A stretch of 64,000 nucleotides of DNA from NCBI RefSeq assembly GCF_010723575.1, contig NZ_BLKZ01000001.1:682001-746000 (forward strand), written 5' to 3'. The DNA is from Mycobacterium bourgelatii. Its GTDB lineage: Bacteria; Actinomycetota; Actinomycetes; Mycobacteriales; Mycobacteriaceae. A program made the translations under genes and the position numbers. Below the pieces are notes generated by a model that worked only from the letters and a program-made list of their open reading frames with translations, had not been told where the DNA came from and did no database searches. Position 1 is the first letter of the stretch. The number at the start of each line of letters is the position of its first letter. Shown here in pieces: positions 26,405 through 34,993 of the stretch.

Positions 26405-27730
26405 TTGCTTTCGGCTTTCATCTCATCGCTGCGAACAGCCGACCTCAGACGGAAGATCCTCTTCACGCTCAGCATCGTCATTCTGTATCGCGTCGGCGCG
26501 TCGCTGCCGTCGCCCGGCGTCAATTTCAAGAACGTTCAGCAGTGCATTAACGAGGTCAGCGGCGGCGAGGCCGGACAGATCTACTCGCTGATCAACCTGT
26601 TTTCCGGCGGCGCCCTGCTGAAACTGACGGTTTTCGCGGTGGGCGTCATGCCCTACATCACCGCCAGCATCATCACCCAGCTGCTCACGGTGGTCATTCC
26701 CCGCTTTGAAGAGCTGCGGAAAGAAGGTCAGGCCGGCCAGGCCAAGATGACGCAGTACACGCGGTATCTGGCCATCGCGCTGGCCATCCTGCAGGCCACC
26801 AGCATCGTGGCCCTGGCCGCAAATGGCGGGCTGTTGCAGGGCTGCACGCAGGACATCATCGCCGACCAGAGCATCTTCACCCTCGTCGTCATCGTGCTGG
26901 TGATGACGGCGGGAGCCGCCCTGGTGATGTGGATGGGCGAGCTGATCACCGAGCGCGGCATCGGAAACGGCATGTCGCTGCTGATCTTCGTCGGCATCGC
27001 GGCCCGCATCCCGGCCGAAGGCAACCAGATCCTGGAGAGCCGCGGCGGGTTCACCTTCGCCGCGGTCTGCTTGGCCACGCTGATCATCATCGTCGGCGTG
27101 GTGTTCGTTGAGCAGGGTCAACGCCGTATCCCGGTGCAATACGCCAAGCGCATGGTGGGCCGGCGGATGTACGGCGGAACCTCGACGTACCTGCCGCTCA
27201 AGGTCAACCAGGCCGGCGTTATCCCGGTGATCTTCGCCTCATCATTGATCTACATTCCGCATCTGATCACGCAACTGGTCCGCAGTGGCAGCGGCGGCGT
27301 CGGCAACAGCTGGTGGGACAAATTCGTCAACACCTACCTGACCGACCCCAGCAACCTGGGTTACATCGCCATCTACTTCGGGCTGATCATCTTCTTCACC
27401 TACTTCTACGTGTCAATCACGTTCAACCCCGACGAACGCGCTGACGAAATGAAGAAGTTCGGCGGCTTCATCCCCGGAATCCGCCCGGGCCGTCCGACGG
27501 CCGACTATCTGCGTTTCGTGCTAAGCCGAATCACCCTGCCGGGCTCGATCTATCTGGGCGTTATCGCTGTGTTGCCGAACCTGTTCCTGCAGATTGGCAA
27601 CACCGGCGGGATCCAGAACCTACCCTTCGGGGGTACCGCGGTTCTGATCATGATCGGCGTCGGTTTGGATACGGTCAAACAGATCGAGAGTCAGCTCATG
27701 CAGCGCAACTACGAAGGGTTCCTTAAGTGA
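26405..27730 (+). CDS. secY: Preprotein translocase subunit SecY
   Basis: A protein of 441 residues with ten transmembrane segments and the SecY signatures GVMPYITASIITQLL and DKFVNTYL region. It forms the protein-conducting channel with SecE and SecG. The TTG start at 26405 has a strong AGGAGGA (26395-26401) just upstream. It opens the secY-adk-map operon, and its stop overlaps adk by 4 nt. Confidence 0.98.
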   Translation: MLSAFISSLRTADLRRKILFTLSIVILYRVGASLPSPGVNFKNVQQCINEVSGGEAGQIYSLINLFSGGALLKLTVFAVGVMPYITASIITQLLTVVIPRFEELRKEGQAGQAKMTQYTRYLAIALAILQATSIVALAANGGLLQGCTQDIIADQSIFTLVVIVLVMTAGAALVMWMGELITERGIGNGMSLLIFVGIAARIPAEGNQILESRGGFTFAAVCLATLIIIVGVVFVEQGQRRIPVQYAKRMVGRRMYGGTSTYLPLKVNQAGVIPVIFASSLIYIPHLITQLVRSGSGGVGNSWWDKFVNTYLTDPSNLGYIAIYFGLIIFFTYFYVSITFNPDERADEMKKFGGFIPGIRPGRPTADYLRFVLSRITLPGSIYLGVIAVLPNLFLQIGNTGGIQNLPFGGTAVLIMIGVGLDTVKQIESQLMQRNYEGFLK

Positions 27731-28272
27731 GAATCGTTTTGCTGGGCCCGCCCGGAGCGGGGAAGGGAACGCAAGCCCAGAAGCTGGCCGAGAAGCTCGA
27801 CATCCCACATATCTCCACCGGGGACCTCTTCCGACACAACATCCAAGAGGGCACCAAGCTCGGTCTCGAGGCCAAGCGCTATTTGGACGCCGGGGACCTG
27901 GTGCCCGCGGAACTGACCAACGAACTCGTCGACGACCGGCTCAACAATCCCGACGCGGCCAACGGCTTCATCCTGGACGGCTACCCGCGCTCGGTGGAAC
28001 AAGCCAAGGCCCTGCACGACATGCTCCAACGCCGGGGCTGCGACCTCGATGCGGTGGTGGAGTTCCGGGTTTCCGACGAAGAGCTGCTGAAGCGGCTCAA
28101 GAGCCGGGGCCGCGCCGACGACACCGAAGAGGTCATCCTCAACCGGATGAAGGTCTATCAGGCTGAGACAGCGCCGCTGCTGGACTACTACAGCGACGAG
28201 CTGAAGACCGTCGACGCCGTCGGATCCCTCGACGAGGTCTTCGCACGCGCGTTGCAAGCACTGGGCAAGTAG
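27727..28272 (+). CDS. adk: Adenylate kinase
   Basis: A protein of 181 residues: P-loop GPPGAGKGTQ, AMP-binding TGDLFR, and DGYPRS. It interconverts AMP + ATP and 2 ADP. It is the short form with a reduced LID and no zinc-binding cysteines, as in M. tuberculosis. GTG start, overlapping the secY stop (GTGA). Confidence 0.98.
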   Translation: MRIVLLGPPGAGKGTQAQKLAEKLDIPHISTGDLFRHNIQEGTKLGLEAKRYLDAGDLVPAELTNELVDDRLNNPDAANGFILDGYPRSVEQAKALHDMLQRRGCDLDAVVEFRVSDEELLKRLKSRGRADDTEEVILNRMKVYQAETAPLLDYYSDELKTVDAVGSLDEVFARALQALGK

Positions 28273-28274
28273 CC

Positions 28275-29075
28275 GTGCGTGCCCTGGCACGGCTGCGGGG
28301 CCGCAAAGCCGTACCACAACGCACACCCGGCGAACTCGACGCGATGGCGGCCGCCGGTGCGGTGGTGGCCACCGCGCTGCAGGCGGTCCGGAACGCCGCG
28401 GAGGCCGGGGTGTCCACCCTGAGTTTGGATGAAATCGCCGAGTCGGTGATCCGCGAAGCGGGCGCCATTCCGTCGTTTCTCGGCTATCACGGGTATCCGG
28501 CGTCGATCTGCGCGTCGGTCAACGACCGGGTGGTCCACGGCATCCCGTCGGCCACCGAGGTGCTGGCCCCCGGAGACCTGGTATCCATCGACTGTGGCGC
28601 CGTGCTGGACGGCTGGCACGGTGATGCGGCCATCACCTTTGGGATCGGCAACCTCATCCCGGTGGACGAAGCGCTCTCGCAGGCCACCAAGGAATCCCTG
28701 GAGGCCGGCATTGCTGCGATGGTCGTCGGCAACCGGTTGAGCGACGTCTCCCATGCCATCGAGACCGGCACCCGTGCCGCCGAGGCCCGCTATGGACGCT
28801 CGTTCGGGATCGTGGACGGCTACGGCGGCCACGGCATCGGCCGCCAGATGCACATGGACCCGTTCCTGCCCAACGAGGGCTCTCCCGGGCGCGGCCCGCT
28901 GCTGGCCCCGGGCTCGGTGCTGGCCATCGAGCCGATGCTCACGCTGGGGACGGCCAAGACGGTGGTGCTCGAAGACAAGTGGACGGTCAAGACGGCCGAC
29001 GGGTCCCGGGCGGCGCATTGGGAGCACACCGTGGCGGTGACCGAGGACGGGCCGCGCATACTGACCCTGGCGTGA
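28275..29075 (+). CDS. mapA: Methionine aminopeptidase type I
   Basis: A protein of 266 residues with the five metal ligands visible: two Asp in SIDCGAVLDGWHGDAAITF, a His in GGHGIGRQMH, and Glu in IEPMLT and WEHTVAV. It removes initiator Met. No N-terminal zinc or linker extension is present. It starts 2 bp after adk. Confidence 0.96.
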   Translation: MRALARLRGRKAVPQRTPGELDAMAAAGAVVATALQAVRNAAEAGVSTLSLDEIAESVIREAGAIPSFLGYHGYPASICASVNDRVVHGIPSATEVLAPGDLVSIDCGAVLDGWHGDAAITFGIGNLIPVDEALSQATKESLEAGIAAMVVGNRLSDVSHAIETGTRAAEARYGRSFGIVDGYGGHGIGRQMHMDPFLPNEGSPGRGPLLAPGSVLAIEPMLTLGTAKTVVLEDKWTVKTADGSRAAHWEHTVAVTEDGPRILTLA

Positions 29076-29104
29076 CACTAGCTTTGCCGATCACCAGGCA
29101 CGAT

Positions 29105-29132
29105 TGAACTAATCGCCTAGTCGACTCGTGTC
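29105..29132 (+). promoter_or_regulatory. SigL-type autoregulatory promoter of sigL
   Basis: TGAACT (29105-29110), a 16-bp spacer and CGTGTC (29127-29132) fit the published SigL consensus TGAACC-N16-CGTGT with one mismatch. The predicted transcript begins near 29138, just ahead of the GGAGG used by sigL. Confidence 0.75.
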
Positions 29133-29151
29133 ACTTAGCGGAGGTGGTCGA

Positions 29152-29685
29152 GTGGCTGAGGTAGCCGGCGGAGCGGCTGCAGAAGCCGCACTGATGAAGG
29201 CGCTCTACGACGAGCATGCCGCGGTTTTGTGGCGTTACGCGCTGCGTTTGACGGGCGATACGGCCCACGCCGAGGACGTTGTCCAGGAGACGCTGCTGCG
29301 GGCGTGGCAACACCCGGAAGTTATCAACGACACACAACGGTCGGCGCGGGCCTGGTTGTTCACAGTGGCGCGCAACATGATCATCGACGATCGACGCAGC
29401 CCGCGGTTTCGCAATGTCGTCGCATCGACCGACGTAGATGGTGCACCGGAGCAGTCCACCCCGGACGAGGTGAATGCCGCGCTGGACCGGCTGCTGATCG
29501 CTGATGCGATAGCCCAGCTGTCCGCGGAGCACCGGGCCGTGATCATCCGTTCGTACTACCGCGGCTGGACGACCGCCCAGATCGCAACGGATCTTGAAAT
29601 CGCGGAAGGAACAGTGAAGTCGCGCCTACACTATGCGGTGCGGGCGTTGCGGCTCACTCTGCAGGAACACGGAGTCACAAGATGA
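29152..29685 (+). CDS. sigL: ECF sigma factor SigL
   Basis: A protein of 177 residues, nearly identical in layout to Rv0735. Region 2 (LYDEHAAVLWRYALRLTG, DVVQETLLRAW, ARAWLFTVARN) and region 4 (LSAEHRAVIIRSYYRGWTTAQIA in part, then EGTVKSRLHYA) are complete. GTG 29152 is preferred, with GGAGG (29140-29144) seven bases upstream, over GTG 29128, which lies inside the promoter's -10. In M. tuberculosis SigL controls itself, rslA, polyketide synthase genes and secreted thiol proteins. Here a matching promoter also precedes the next operon. Confidence 0.95.
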   Translation: MAEVAGGAAAEAALMKALYDEHAAVLWRYALRLTGDTAHAEDVVQETLLRAWQHPEVINDTQRSARAWLFTVARNMIIDDRRSPRFRNVVASTDVDGAPEQSTPDEVNAALDRLLIADAIAQLSAEHRAVIIRSYYRGWTTAQIATDLEIAEGTVKSRLHYAVRALRLTLQEHGVTR

Positions 29686-29714
29686 CACCCCAACAGCCCA
29701 TCCGGGTGGTCATC
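29681..29714 (+). promoter_or_regulatory. Hairpin spanning the sigL stop, before rslA
   Basis: Arms GATGACACCC (29681-29690) and GGGTGGTCATC (29704-29714) pair over 10 bp with one bulged G and a 13-nt loop. It lacks a U-run, so it is not a simple terminator. It could tune the ratio of sigma to anti-sigma factor. Confidence 0.4.
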
Positions 29715-29743
29715 GGCTCCGAACACTTAAGGGGTGACGGGAG

Positions 29744-30484
29744 ATGGACGACATGACGACGCCGCTGCGTGGTCTTGGCCCGCCGGTGGACCACAGCTAC
29801 GCGACGTGGGACGCCGCGTATGTGCTCGGGTCGCTGTCGGCGACCGAGCGGCGCGAATATGAGACGCACATGGCCGACTGCGCGGCATGCCGGGCCGCTG
29901 TCGCCGAGATGAGCGGTGTGCCCGGTCTGCTTGCGAAGTTGAGCCGCGAAGACGTGGCCGAGATCGACGAGTCCTTCTGCGCCGCCGGCGTTGGCCCGGC
30001 GTCACCGCCGGTATCACCTACCTTGCTGCCGTCACTGCTGGACGCGGTGCGCAGACGGCGTCGGCGTACTCGGGTGGTGGCCTGGGTCGCCTCGGCCGCG
30101 GCCGCCGTGGTGCTGACGCTCGGCGTATTCGTCGGCGTGCAGGGGTTCTCGACACCGGCGCACGAGGTGACGGTGTCGGCGCAACCAATGGCGCAGGTCG
30201 GGACGTCGCTGCTGGCCTCGACGGTCTCGGTCACCGGCCAGCATTGGGGCACATTCATCAACCTGAAGTGTGTCTGCCTGGCACCGCCGGACGCGCCGCA
30301 CGACACGTTGGCCATGGTGGTCGTCGGTCGCGACGGCAGCCAATCCCGGTTGGCGACGTGGGTCGCGGCACCAGGCCATACCGCGACACCGGCCGGAAGC
30401 ACCGCGCTGCCAGTCGACCAGATCGCCGCCGTGCAAGTGGTTTCCGCTGACACGGGCAAGGTGTTGTTGGAGCGCTCACTGTAG
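29744..30484 (+). CDS. rslA: Zinc-binding anti-sigma factor RslA
   Basis: A membrane protein of 246 residues. The cytoplasmic N-terminus carries the ZAS motif HMADCAACRAAV (HxxxCxxC), which in M. tuberculosis RslA binds zinc and releases SigL on oxidation. One transmembrane helix (about residues 108-130) follows an Arg-rich stretch, and the C-terminal domain is extracytoplasmic. GGGAG precedes ATG 29744. It is cotranscribed with sigL. No terminator separates it from the next operon, 50 bp downstream. Confidence 0.94.
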   Translation: MDDMTTPLRGLGPPVDHSYATWDAAYVLGSLSATERREYETHMADCAACRAAVAEMSGVPGLLAKLSREDVAEIDESFCAAGVGPASPPVSPTLLPSLLDAVRRRRRRTRVVAWVASAAAAVVLTLGVFVGVQGFSTPAHEVTVSAQPMAQVGTSLLASTVSVTGQHWGTFINLKCVCLAPPDAPHDTLAMVVVGRDGSQSRLATWVAAPGHTATPAGSTALPVDQIAAVQVVSADTGKVLLERSL

Positions 30485-30500
30485 CTTCCTGAACGGGCGG

Positions 30501-30528
30501 TGAACCTTAGGTCTCAGCCCGTCGTGTT
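30501..30528 (+). promoter_or_regulatory. SigL-type promoter of the seven-gene biosynthetic operon
   Basis: TGAACC (30501-30506), a 16-bp spacer and CGTGTT (30523-30528) match the SigL consensus exactly in both core elements. The spacer length equals that of the sigL promoter. The ATG of the TPP-enzyme gene lies 6 nt after the -10, so the transcript is predicted to be leaderless. Confidence 0.8.
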
Positions 30529-30534
30529 ACATAC

Positions 30535-32298
30535 ATGCCCAGGAAGCACCGGGTGGTCGACCACATCGTCGGGTACCTCGCCGAAATGGGAGTCGACCAC
30601 GTCTTTGGTGTGGACGGCGCCAACATCGAAGATCTCTACGACGCAGTGCATTTCCAGTCGTCGATCACCGCGGTGTTGGCCAAGCACGAGTTCTCCGCCG
30701 CCACCATGGCCGACGGCTACAGCCGCAGCGGAGCCGGTCTGGGCGTGGTGATGGCCACCTCCGGTGGCGGCGCCCTGAATCTGGTCGCGGGACTGGGCGA
30801 GTCGTTGGCAAGCCGTGTTCCGGTGTTGGCGTTGGTAGGTCAACCCGCCACCGCGATGGACGGTCGGGGCAGCTTCCAGGACACCAGCGGCCGCAACGGG
30901 GCGCTGAACGCCGAGGCGGTGTTCTCGGCGGTGTCGGTCTGGTGCCGACGGGTGCTCGCGCCGGCCGACATCATCTCCGCCCTGCCTCGCGCCATTGCCG
31001 CGGCACGCGCCGGTGGTCCAGCGGTGCTGTTGCTGCCCAAGGATATTCAGCAGGACTATGTCGAGATCGGATACGCCGGCGAACGCCCGCCCGAGCGACA
31101 GCCGCCGGGCGACCCGATAACGATCGTGCCGGTACTGCGCAATGCCGGCGGCCCGGTCACCATCATCGCGGGCGAACAGGTCGCCCGGGACGACGCCAGG
31201 GCGGAGCTCGAAGCGCTGAGAGCGGTGTTGCGGGCACGCGTCGCAACGGTTCCCGACGCCAAAGATGCCGCCGCCGCAACGGGTTTCGGGTCGCCGGCGC
31301 CGCTGGGGGTGACCGGCGTGATGGGTCACCCCACCGTGGGCGAAGCGCTGGCCGCCAGCGCGGTGTGTCTCGTCGTCGGGACCCGGCTGTCGGTGACCGC
31401 ACGCGCCGGGCTGGAGGAGGCGTTGGCGTCGGTGCGGACGATGTCGATCGGGTCCGTGCCGCCGTATGTCGCCTGCACTCACGTGCACACCGAGGATCTG
31501 CGCGGCTCATTGCGGATGCTGACCGACGCGCTTTCGGAAGCGATGGCCGAACGACGTGCGTCCAACGGCTGTAACGTGCCCTCCGGTCAGACCTATAGCG
31601 CGCCCGAACTGTGCGGTGACAGCGAACTGACGACGCCACCTTCGACCGCTCCGGGAGTGCGCTACCGCGACGCCATGACGGTGCTGGACGGTGTGCTGCC
31701 CGACGGCACCGACATCGTCGTCGACGCCGGCAACACCGGCGCGGCCGCGATCCACTACCTACCGGCTCGCCGGGGCGGCAGGTTCGCGGTCGCGCTCGGG
31801 ATGGGCGGCATGGGGTACAGCTTCGGCGCCGGCATCGGGATGGCGTTCGGCCGCGCGAACAGTGGCCGGCCCGGCGGCCGTACCGTCGTAATCGCCGGGG
31901 ACGGCGCGTTTTTCATGCATGGCACCGAGGTACACACCGCCGTCCAGTACCACCTGCCGATCACCTTTGTCTTGTTCAACAACAACGCCCACGCCATGTG
32001 CGTGACCCGCGAACAACTGTTCTACGAAGACCTCTACAGCTACAACCGATTTCGGGCGAGCAAATTGGGCGCCGGTCTGGCCGCGATGTTCCCCGGACTT
32101 GCCTCCGTCGACGTGGCCGACCTCGATCACTTTACCGACGTATTGCGGACGGCGTTGGGCATCGATGGGCCTGCGGTGGTGAGCGTCGAGTGCGCCGCCG
32201 ACGAGATTCCGCCGTTCGCACCGTTTCTCGCTCGCGCAACCGAAAAGGAGAACCAAGACGATGTCAGTGAAAGCATGGAAAGCACTGCCAGCGCTTGA
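30535..32298 (+). CDS. Thiamine-diphosphate-dependent enzyme (acetolactate synthase-like)
   Basis: A protein of 587 residues with the three-domain fold of ThDP decarboxylases/ligases. The Pyr domain carries the catalytic Glu in AKHEFSAATMADGYSR (E52). A central domain follows. The PP domain has the ThDP motif AGDGAFFMHG...FNNNAHAM (about residues 454-485). It may decarboxylate a 2-keto acid to an aldehyde or make an acyloin; ilvB-type amino-acid biosynthesis is unlikely given the neighbours. It is the first gene of the operon, with no leader. Its 3' end overlaps the next gene by 38 bp. Confidence 0.88.
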   Translation: MPRKHRVVDHIVGYLAEMGVDHVFGVDGANIEDLYDAVHFQSSITAVLAKHEFSAATMADGYSRSGAGLGVVMATSGGGALNLVAGLGESLASRVPVLALVGQPATAMDGRGSFQDTSGRNGALNAEAVFSAVSVWCRRVLAPADIISALPRAIAAARAGGPAVLLLPKDIQQDYVEIGYAGERPPERQPPGDPITIVPVLRNAGGPVTIIAGEQVARDDARAELEALRAVLRARVATVPDAKDAAAATGFGSPAPLGVTGVMGHPTVGEALAASAVCLVVGTRLSVTARAGLEEALASVRTMSIGSVPPYVACTHVHTEDLRGSLRMLTDALSEAMAERRASNGCNVPSGQTYSAPELCGDSELTTPPSTAPGVRYRDAMTVLDGVLPDGTDIVVDAGNTGAAAIHYLPARRGGRFAVALGMGGMGYSFGAGIGMAFGRANSGRPGGRTVVIAGDGAFFMHGTEVHTAVQYHLPITFVLFNNNAHAMCVTREQLFYEDLYSYNRFRASKLGAGLAAMFPGLASVDVADLDHFTDVLRTALGIDGPAVVSVECAADEIPPFAPFLARATEKENQDDVSESMESTASA

Positions 32299-32926
32299 GG
32301 ATATCGACGGTTCGCTCGACGGCGTGATCCGCGTCGAGACCACCCCTCGCGAGCGGGCCACCCCGATCATCATGGAGATGATGCGGTCGGTGTATCCACA
32401 CGACCTAGTCTTCGGCGAGTACTGCACCGTCAACGATTTCATCGATTGCCCACCCGATGAGTTGTTCGCCTATATGGCCGACACGCGCAGCCTGGAGGAG
32501 TGGACCTACAGCCTGCGCGGGTTCACCACCACCGACGAACCCGGCCTGTGGCTGGCCCATGACCGGCTCGGTTCGGAGACCGAGATCTACACTCGCACCT
32601 TGGCCAACAAGCAGGCCCGAACCGTCGACTATCACTGCGCCTGGGATCAGGGTGAGCACCTGTGGATGATCTATTTGATGCGGGTCATCGACGCGCAGTT
32701 GGTGCTCAACAAGCCCGGTTCCGTTGTGCTGTGGACCAATTGTCATCACCCGTTCTACGACAGCAACCCCTACCCGGAGACCGCACCGCCGCAGCGCCCG
32801 GTGTGGGTCGGCGACTTCTGGGACATGTTCGGTGCCGGCCATCTGCTGGAACTGCAGAACCTCAAGGCCATTGCGGAATACCGGTACCGCAACGGTCTGC
32901 CCGTCACTCCAGACTGGATGAGGTGA
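32261..32926 (+). CDS. SRPBCC/START-like protein
   Basis: A protein of 221 residues whose middle (INDFI-like NDFIDCPPDELFAYMADTRSLEEWTY, LGSETEIYTR, TVDYHCAWDQG) resembles the SRPBCC ligand-binding fold of aromatases/cyclases and START proteins. The last third (CHHPFYDSNPYPETAPPQRP) is less familiar. AAAAGGAGAACC precedes ATG 32261 inside the upstream gene. It may bind or cyclise the pathway intermediate. No precise family assigned. Confidence 0.72.
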   Translation: MSVKAWKALPALEDIDGSLDGVIRVETTPRERATPIIMEMMRSVYPHDLVFGEYCTVNDFIDCPPDELFAYMADTRSLEEWTYSLRGFTTTDEPGLWLAHDRLGSETEIYTRTLANKQARTVDYHCAWDQGEHLWMIYLMRVIDAQLVLNKPGSVVLWTNCHHPFYDSNPYPETAPPQRPVWVGDFWDMFGAGHLLELQNLKAIAEYRYRNGLPVTPDWMR

Positions 32927-32930
32927 CACA

Positions 32931-33950
32931 GTGAACCCAGCCACCGTCAGCCTGACCGACGTATCCACCTACCTGCCGGGCGAACCGATCGGCGCGGACT
33001 ACTACGCGCAGTTCGCCGAATCGGACGACCTGCGAGACAATCTCATGTTTCGTGCGCCGGAGTTTCGTCATCACATCGCCCAAGACGAGAGCGCCGTCGA
33101 CATGGTCGAACGCGCCGCGCAGGGGTTGATCGAACGCCACGGCCGCGACGTGATCGAGGGCGCCGACGTGTTGATCACCCACACTCAGGTACCGGACATG
33201 GCGTTCTACGGCGAGGGTGGTGGCATCGCGCACCGACTGGGCATGCGCCCGTCATGGGTGCTCGACCTGCACAACGGGGGCTGCGGCGCATTTGTCTTGG
33301 CGCTCAACGTCGCCCGCAAGCTGCTGGCGACGGGTGACGGTCGCACCGCGGTGATCGCCATCGCCCAGAATGCCGCGGGAGAGTTTTTCGATCAGCCCGG
33401 GATCCGTCGCAAGGTGCAGTCGGCCGTTCCCGGCGACGGCGCAGCGGTCGGCTTGGTGACGCTGTCGGACCAGTCGCCGATTCTGGGTATCGAATGCCGC
33501 ACCTACGGGCAATACGCCGGCGAGATGACGCTCTCCTTCGACCCGCCCCGCAAATGGTGGCAGGCCGGTCCCGGCGAGGGCAGCATCGGCTTCACCGACA
33601 GCAAGATCACCAAGGTGCTGGCCCGGGGCAACCGGCTGGTACCCGAAGTGGCCCTTGCCGTCTGCGATCGGATCGGCGTGCGTTCCAAGGACATCGACCT
33701 GTTCGTCAGCAACCAGCCCAATCGGGCGTTCCTGCGCAACTGGCGCGATGCGCTCGAGTTACCCAAGGAACGCCACCAGGACACGTTCGACGAGTGCGGC
33801 AACCTGTTCGGTGCCGGCATTCCGGTGAACCTGGACCGTGCCATATCGAGCGGCCGCGTCAAGAACGGCGATGTGATCCTGATGGCCGCATTCGCGCATG
33901 CCGGTGACTTCGCCGGCGCCGCAGCCGTCCGCTGGGGCGGGCGACCCTGA
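32931..33950 (+). CDS. 3-oxoacyl-ACP synthase III (FabH)-like enzyme lacking the catalytic His
   Basis: A thiolase-fold protein of 339 residues with the KAS III layout. The nucleophile is present (C118 in LHNGGCGAF) and the oxyanion Asn is present (N291 in DECGNLFGAGIP). The position that is normally HQAN reads NQPN (N261), so the His needed for decarboxylative condensation is replaced. Such variants may act as acyltransferases, using the Cys to move an acyl group to an O or N acceptor. GTG start, 4 bp after the SRPBCC gene. Confidence 0.85.
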   Translation: MNPATVSLTDVSTYLPGEPIGADYYAQFAESDDLRDNLMFRAPEFRHHIAQDESAVDMVERAAQGLIERHGRDVIEGADVLITHTQVPDMAFYGEGGGIAHRLGMRPSWVLDLHNGGCGAFVLALNVARKLLATGDGRTAVIAIAQNAAGEFFDQPGIRRKVQSAVPGDGAAVGLVTLSDQSPILGIECRTYGQYAGEMTLSFDPPRKWWQAGPGEGSIGFTDSKITKVLARGNRLVPEVALAVCDRIGVRSKDIDLFVSNQPNRAFLRNWRDALELPKERHQDTFDECGNLFGAGIPVNLDRAISSGRVKNGDVILMAAFAHAGDFAGAAAVRWGGRP

Positions 33951-34993
33951 TGCAACCCGTCCCAAGCGGGGTCGACGCCGGGATGCACGGTGTGCTGCCG
34001 CACGCGATAGATCCGTTTGCGTTGTCGCTCAACGAAATGCCGTTCCCGCCGCTGCCGGCGGTCCGGACGGCCTTGATCCGCTCGGTCGACGCGGCCAACC
34101 GCTACCCGGAGCTGCTGCCAGAACAACTGCGCCGATTGATTGCCGGTCATGCCGGAATCCACCCGACGCAGTCGGACCAGGTGGTGGTGGGTGCCGGTGC
34201 GACGGGCGTGATCCTGCAGGCGCTACACGCGCTGACCACACCGGGCGACAGGATGGTCATGGCGGCCCCGACCTTCGACGGATATCCGATCTTTGCCGAG
34301 ATGGCACGGCTGGTCGCGGTGAAAGTCTCACTCGACGAGCACGGCCATCACGACCTCGACGCCCTGACCGACGCGGCGGCAGACGCGCGGGTGGTGGTCT
34401 TATGCCGACCGCACAACCCGACCGGCACCATCGAGCCCAGGGCCGCGGTGTTGAGGTTCTTGCGGCAGGTGCCGACGGACACCGTCGTGCTGCTGGACGA
34501 GGCGTACATCGAATTCGTCGCACCCGAGCATCGGCTCGACGTCTCGGAGTTGATCGGGCGATTCCCCAACGTGGTGGTGGTGCGAACCTTTTCCAAGGCG
34601 TACGGCCTGGCGGGATTGCGCATCGGCTACGGCCTCGCCTCCGTCGAACTTGCCCGGGCGCTACGGGCTCAGCAGCCACCCTTTGGCATCGCGATCACCG
34701 GCCTGTTCGCGGTCGCGGCCTCGTACGACGCCGAAGACCAACTGCTGCAACGTGTTCAGTTGATCACCGCCGAGCGGCGGTATCTGCGCAAGCGGCTGGG
34801 CGCACTGGGGATCTACACCACGGACGCGCACGCGAACTTCGTCTACCTGCCGTCGAGGGGTCGGCAGTGGGGCGGAGAGCTGACCGGGAACGGACTGCGC
34901 GTCCGGGTGTATCCCGACGGCGGTGCCCGCATCACCGTGGGCGGCCGGGCATCTACCCAGGCGGTGTTGGCCGCGGTCGGGAGGTCGGCTTGA
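33950..34993 (+). CDS. PLP-dependent aminotransferase, HisC-like
   Basis: A fold-type I aminotransferase of 347 residues: GAGATGVILQAL, RPHNPTGT, LLDEAYIEF and the PLP lysine in RTFSKAYGLAGLRIGYG (K216). It resembles histidinol-phosphate aminotransferases but lies outside any his operon. It would install an amino group on a ketone or aldehyde from this pathway. Its start overlaps the previous stop by 1 nt (TGATG), and its stop overlaps the next start. Confidence 0.9.
   Translation: MQPVPSGVDAGMHGVLPHAIDPFALSLNEMPFPPLPAVRTALIRSVDAANRYPELLPEQLRRLIAGHAGIHPTQSDQVVVGAGATGVILQALHALTTPGDRMVMAAPTFDGYPIFAEMARLVAVKVSLDEHGHHDLDALTDAAADARVVVLCRPHNPTGTIEPRAAVLRFLRQVPTDTVVLLDEAYIEFVAPEHRLDVSELIGRFPNVVVVRTFSKAYGLAGLRIGYGLASVELARALRAQQPPFGIAITGLFAVAASYDAEDQLLQRVQLITAERRYLRKRLGALGIYTTDAHANFVYLPSRGRQWGGELTGNGLRVRVYPDGGARITVGGRASTQAVLAAVGRSA

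Noticed and set aside
30535..32298. Assignment of the ThDP enzyme as ilvB or ilvG of branched-chain amino-acid synthesis
   Set aside because: No ilvN-type small subunit or ilvC is adjacent, and the neighbours are KAS III-like, aminotransferase and monooxygenase genes, so a specialised role is more likely.
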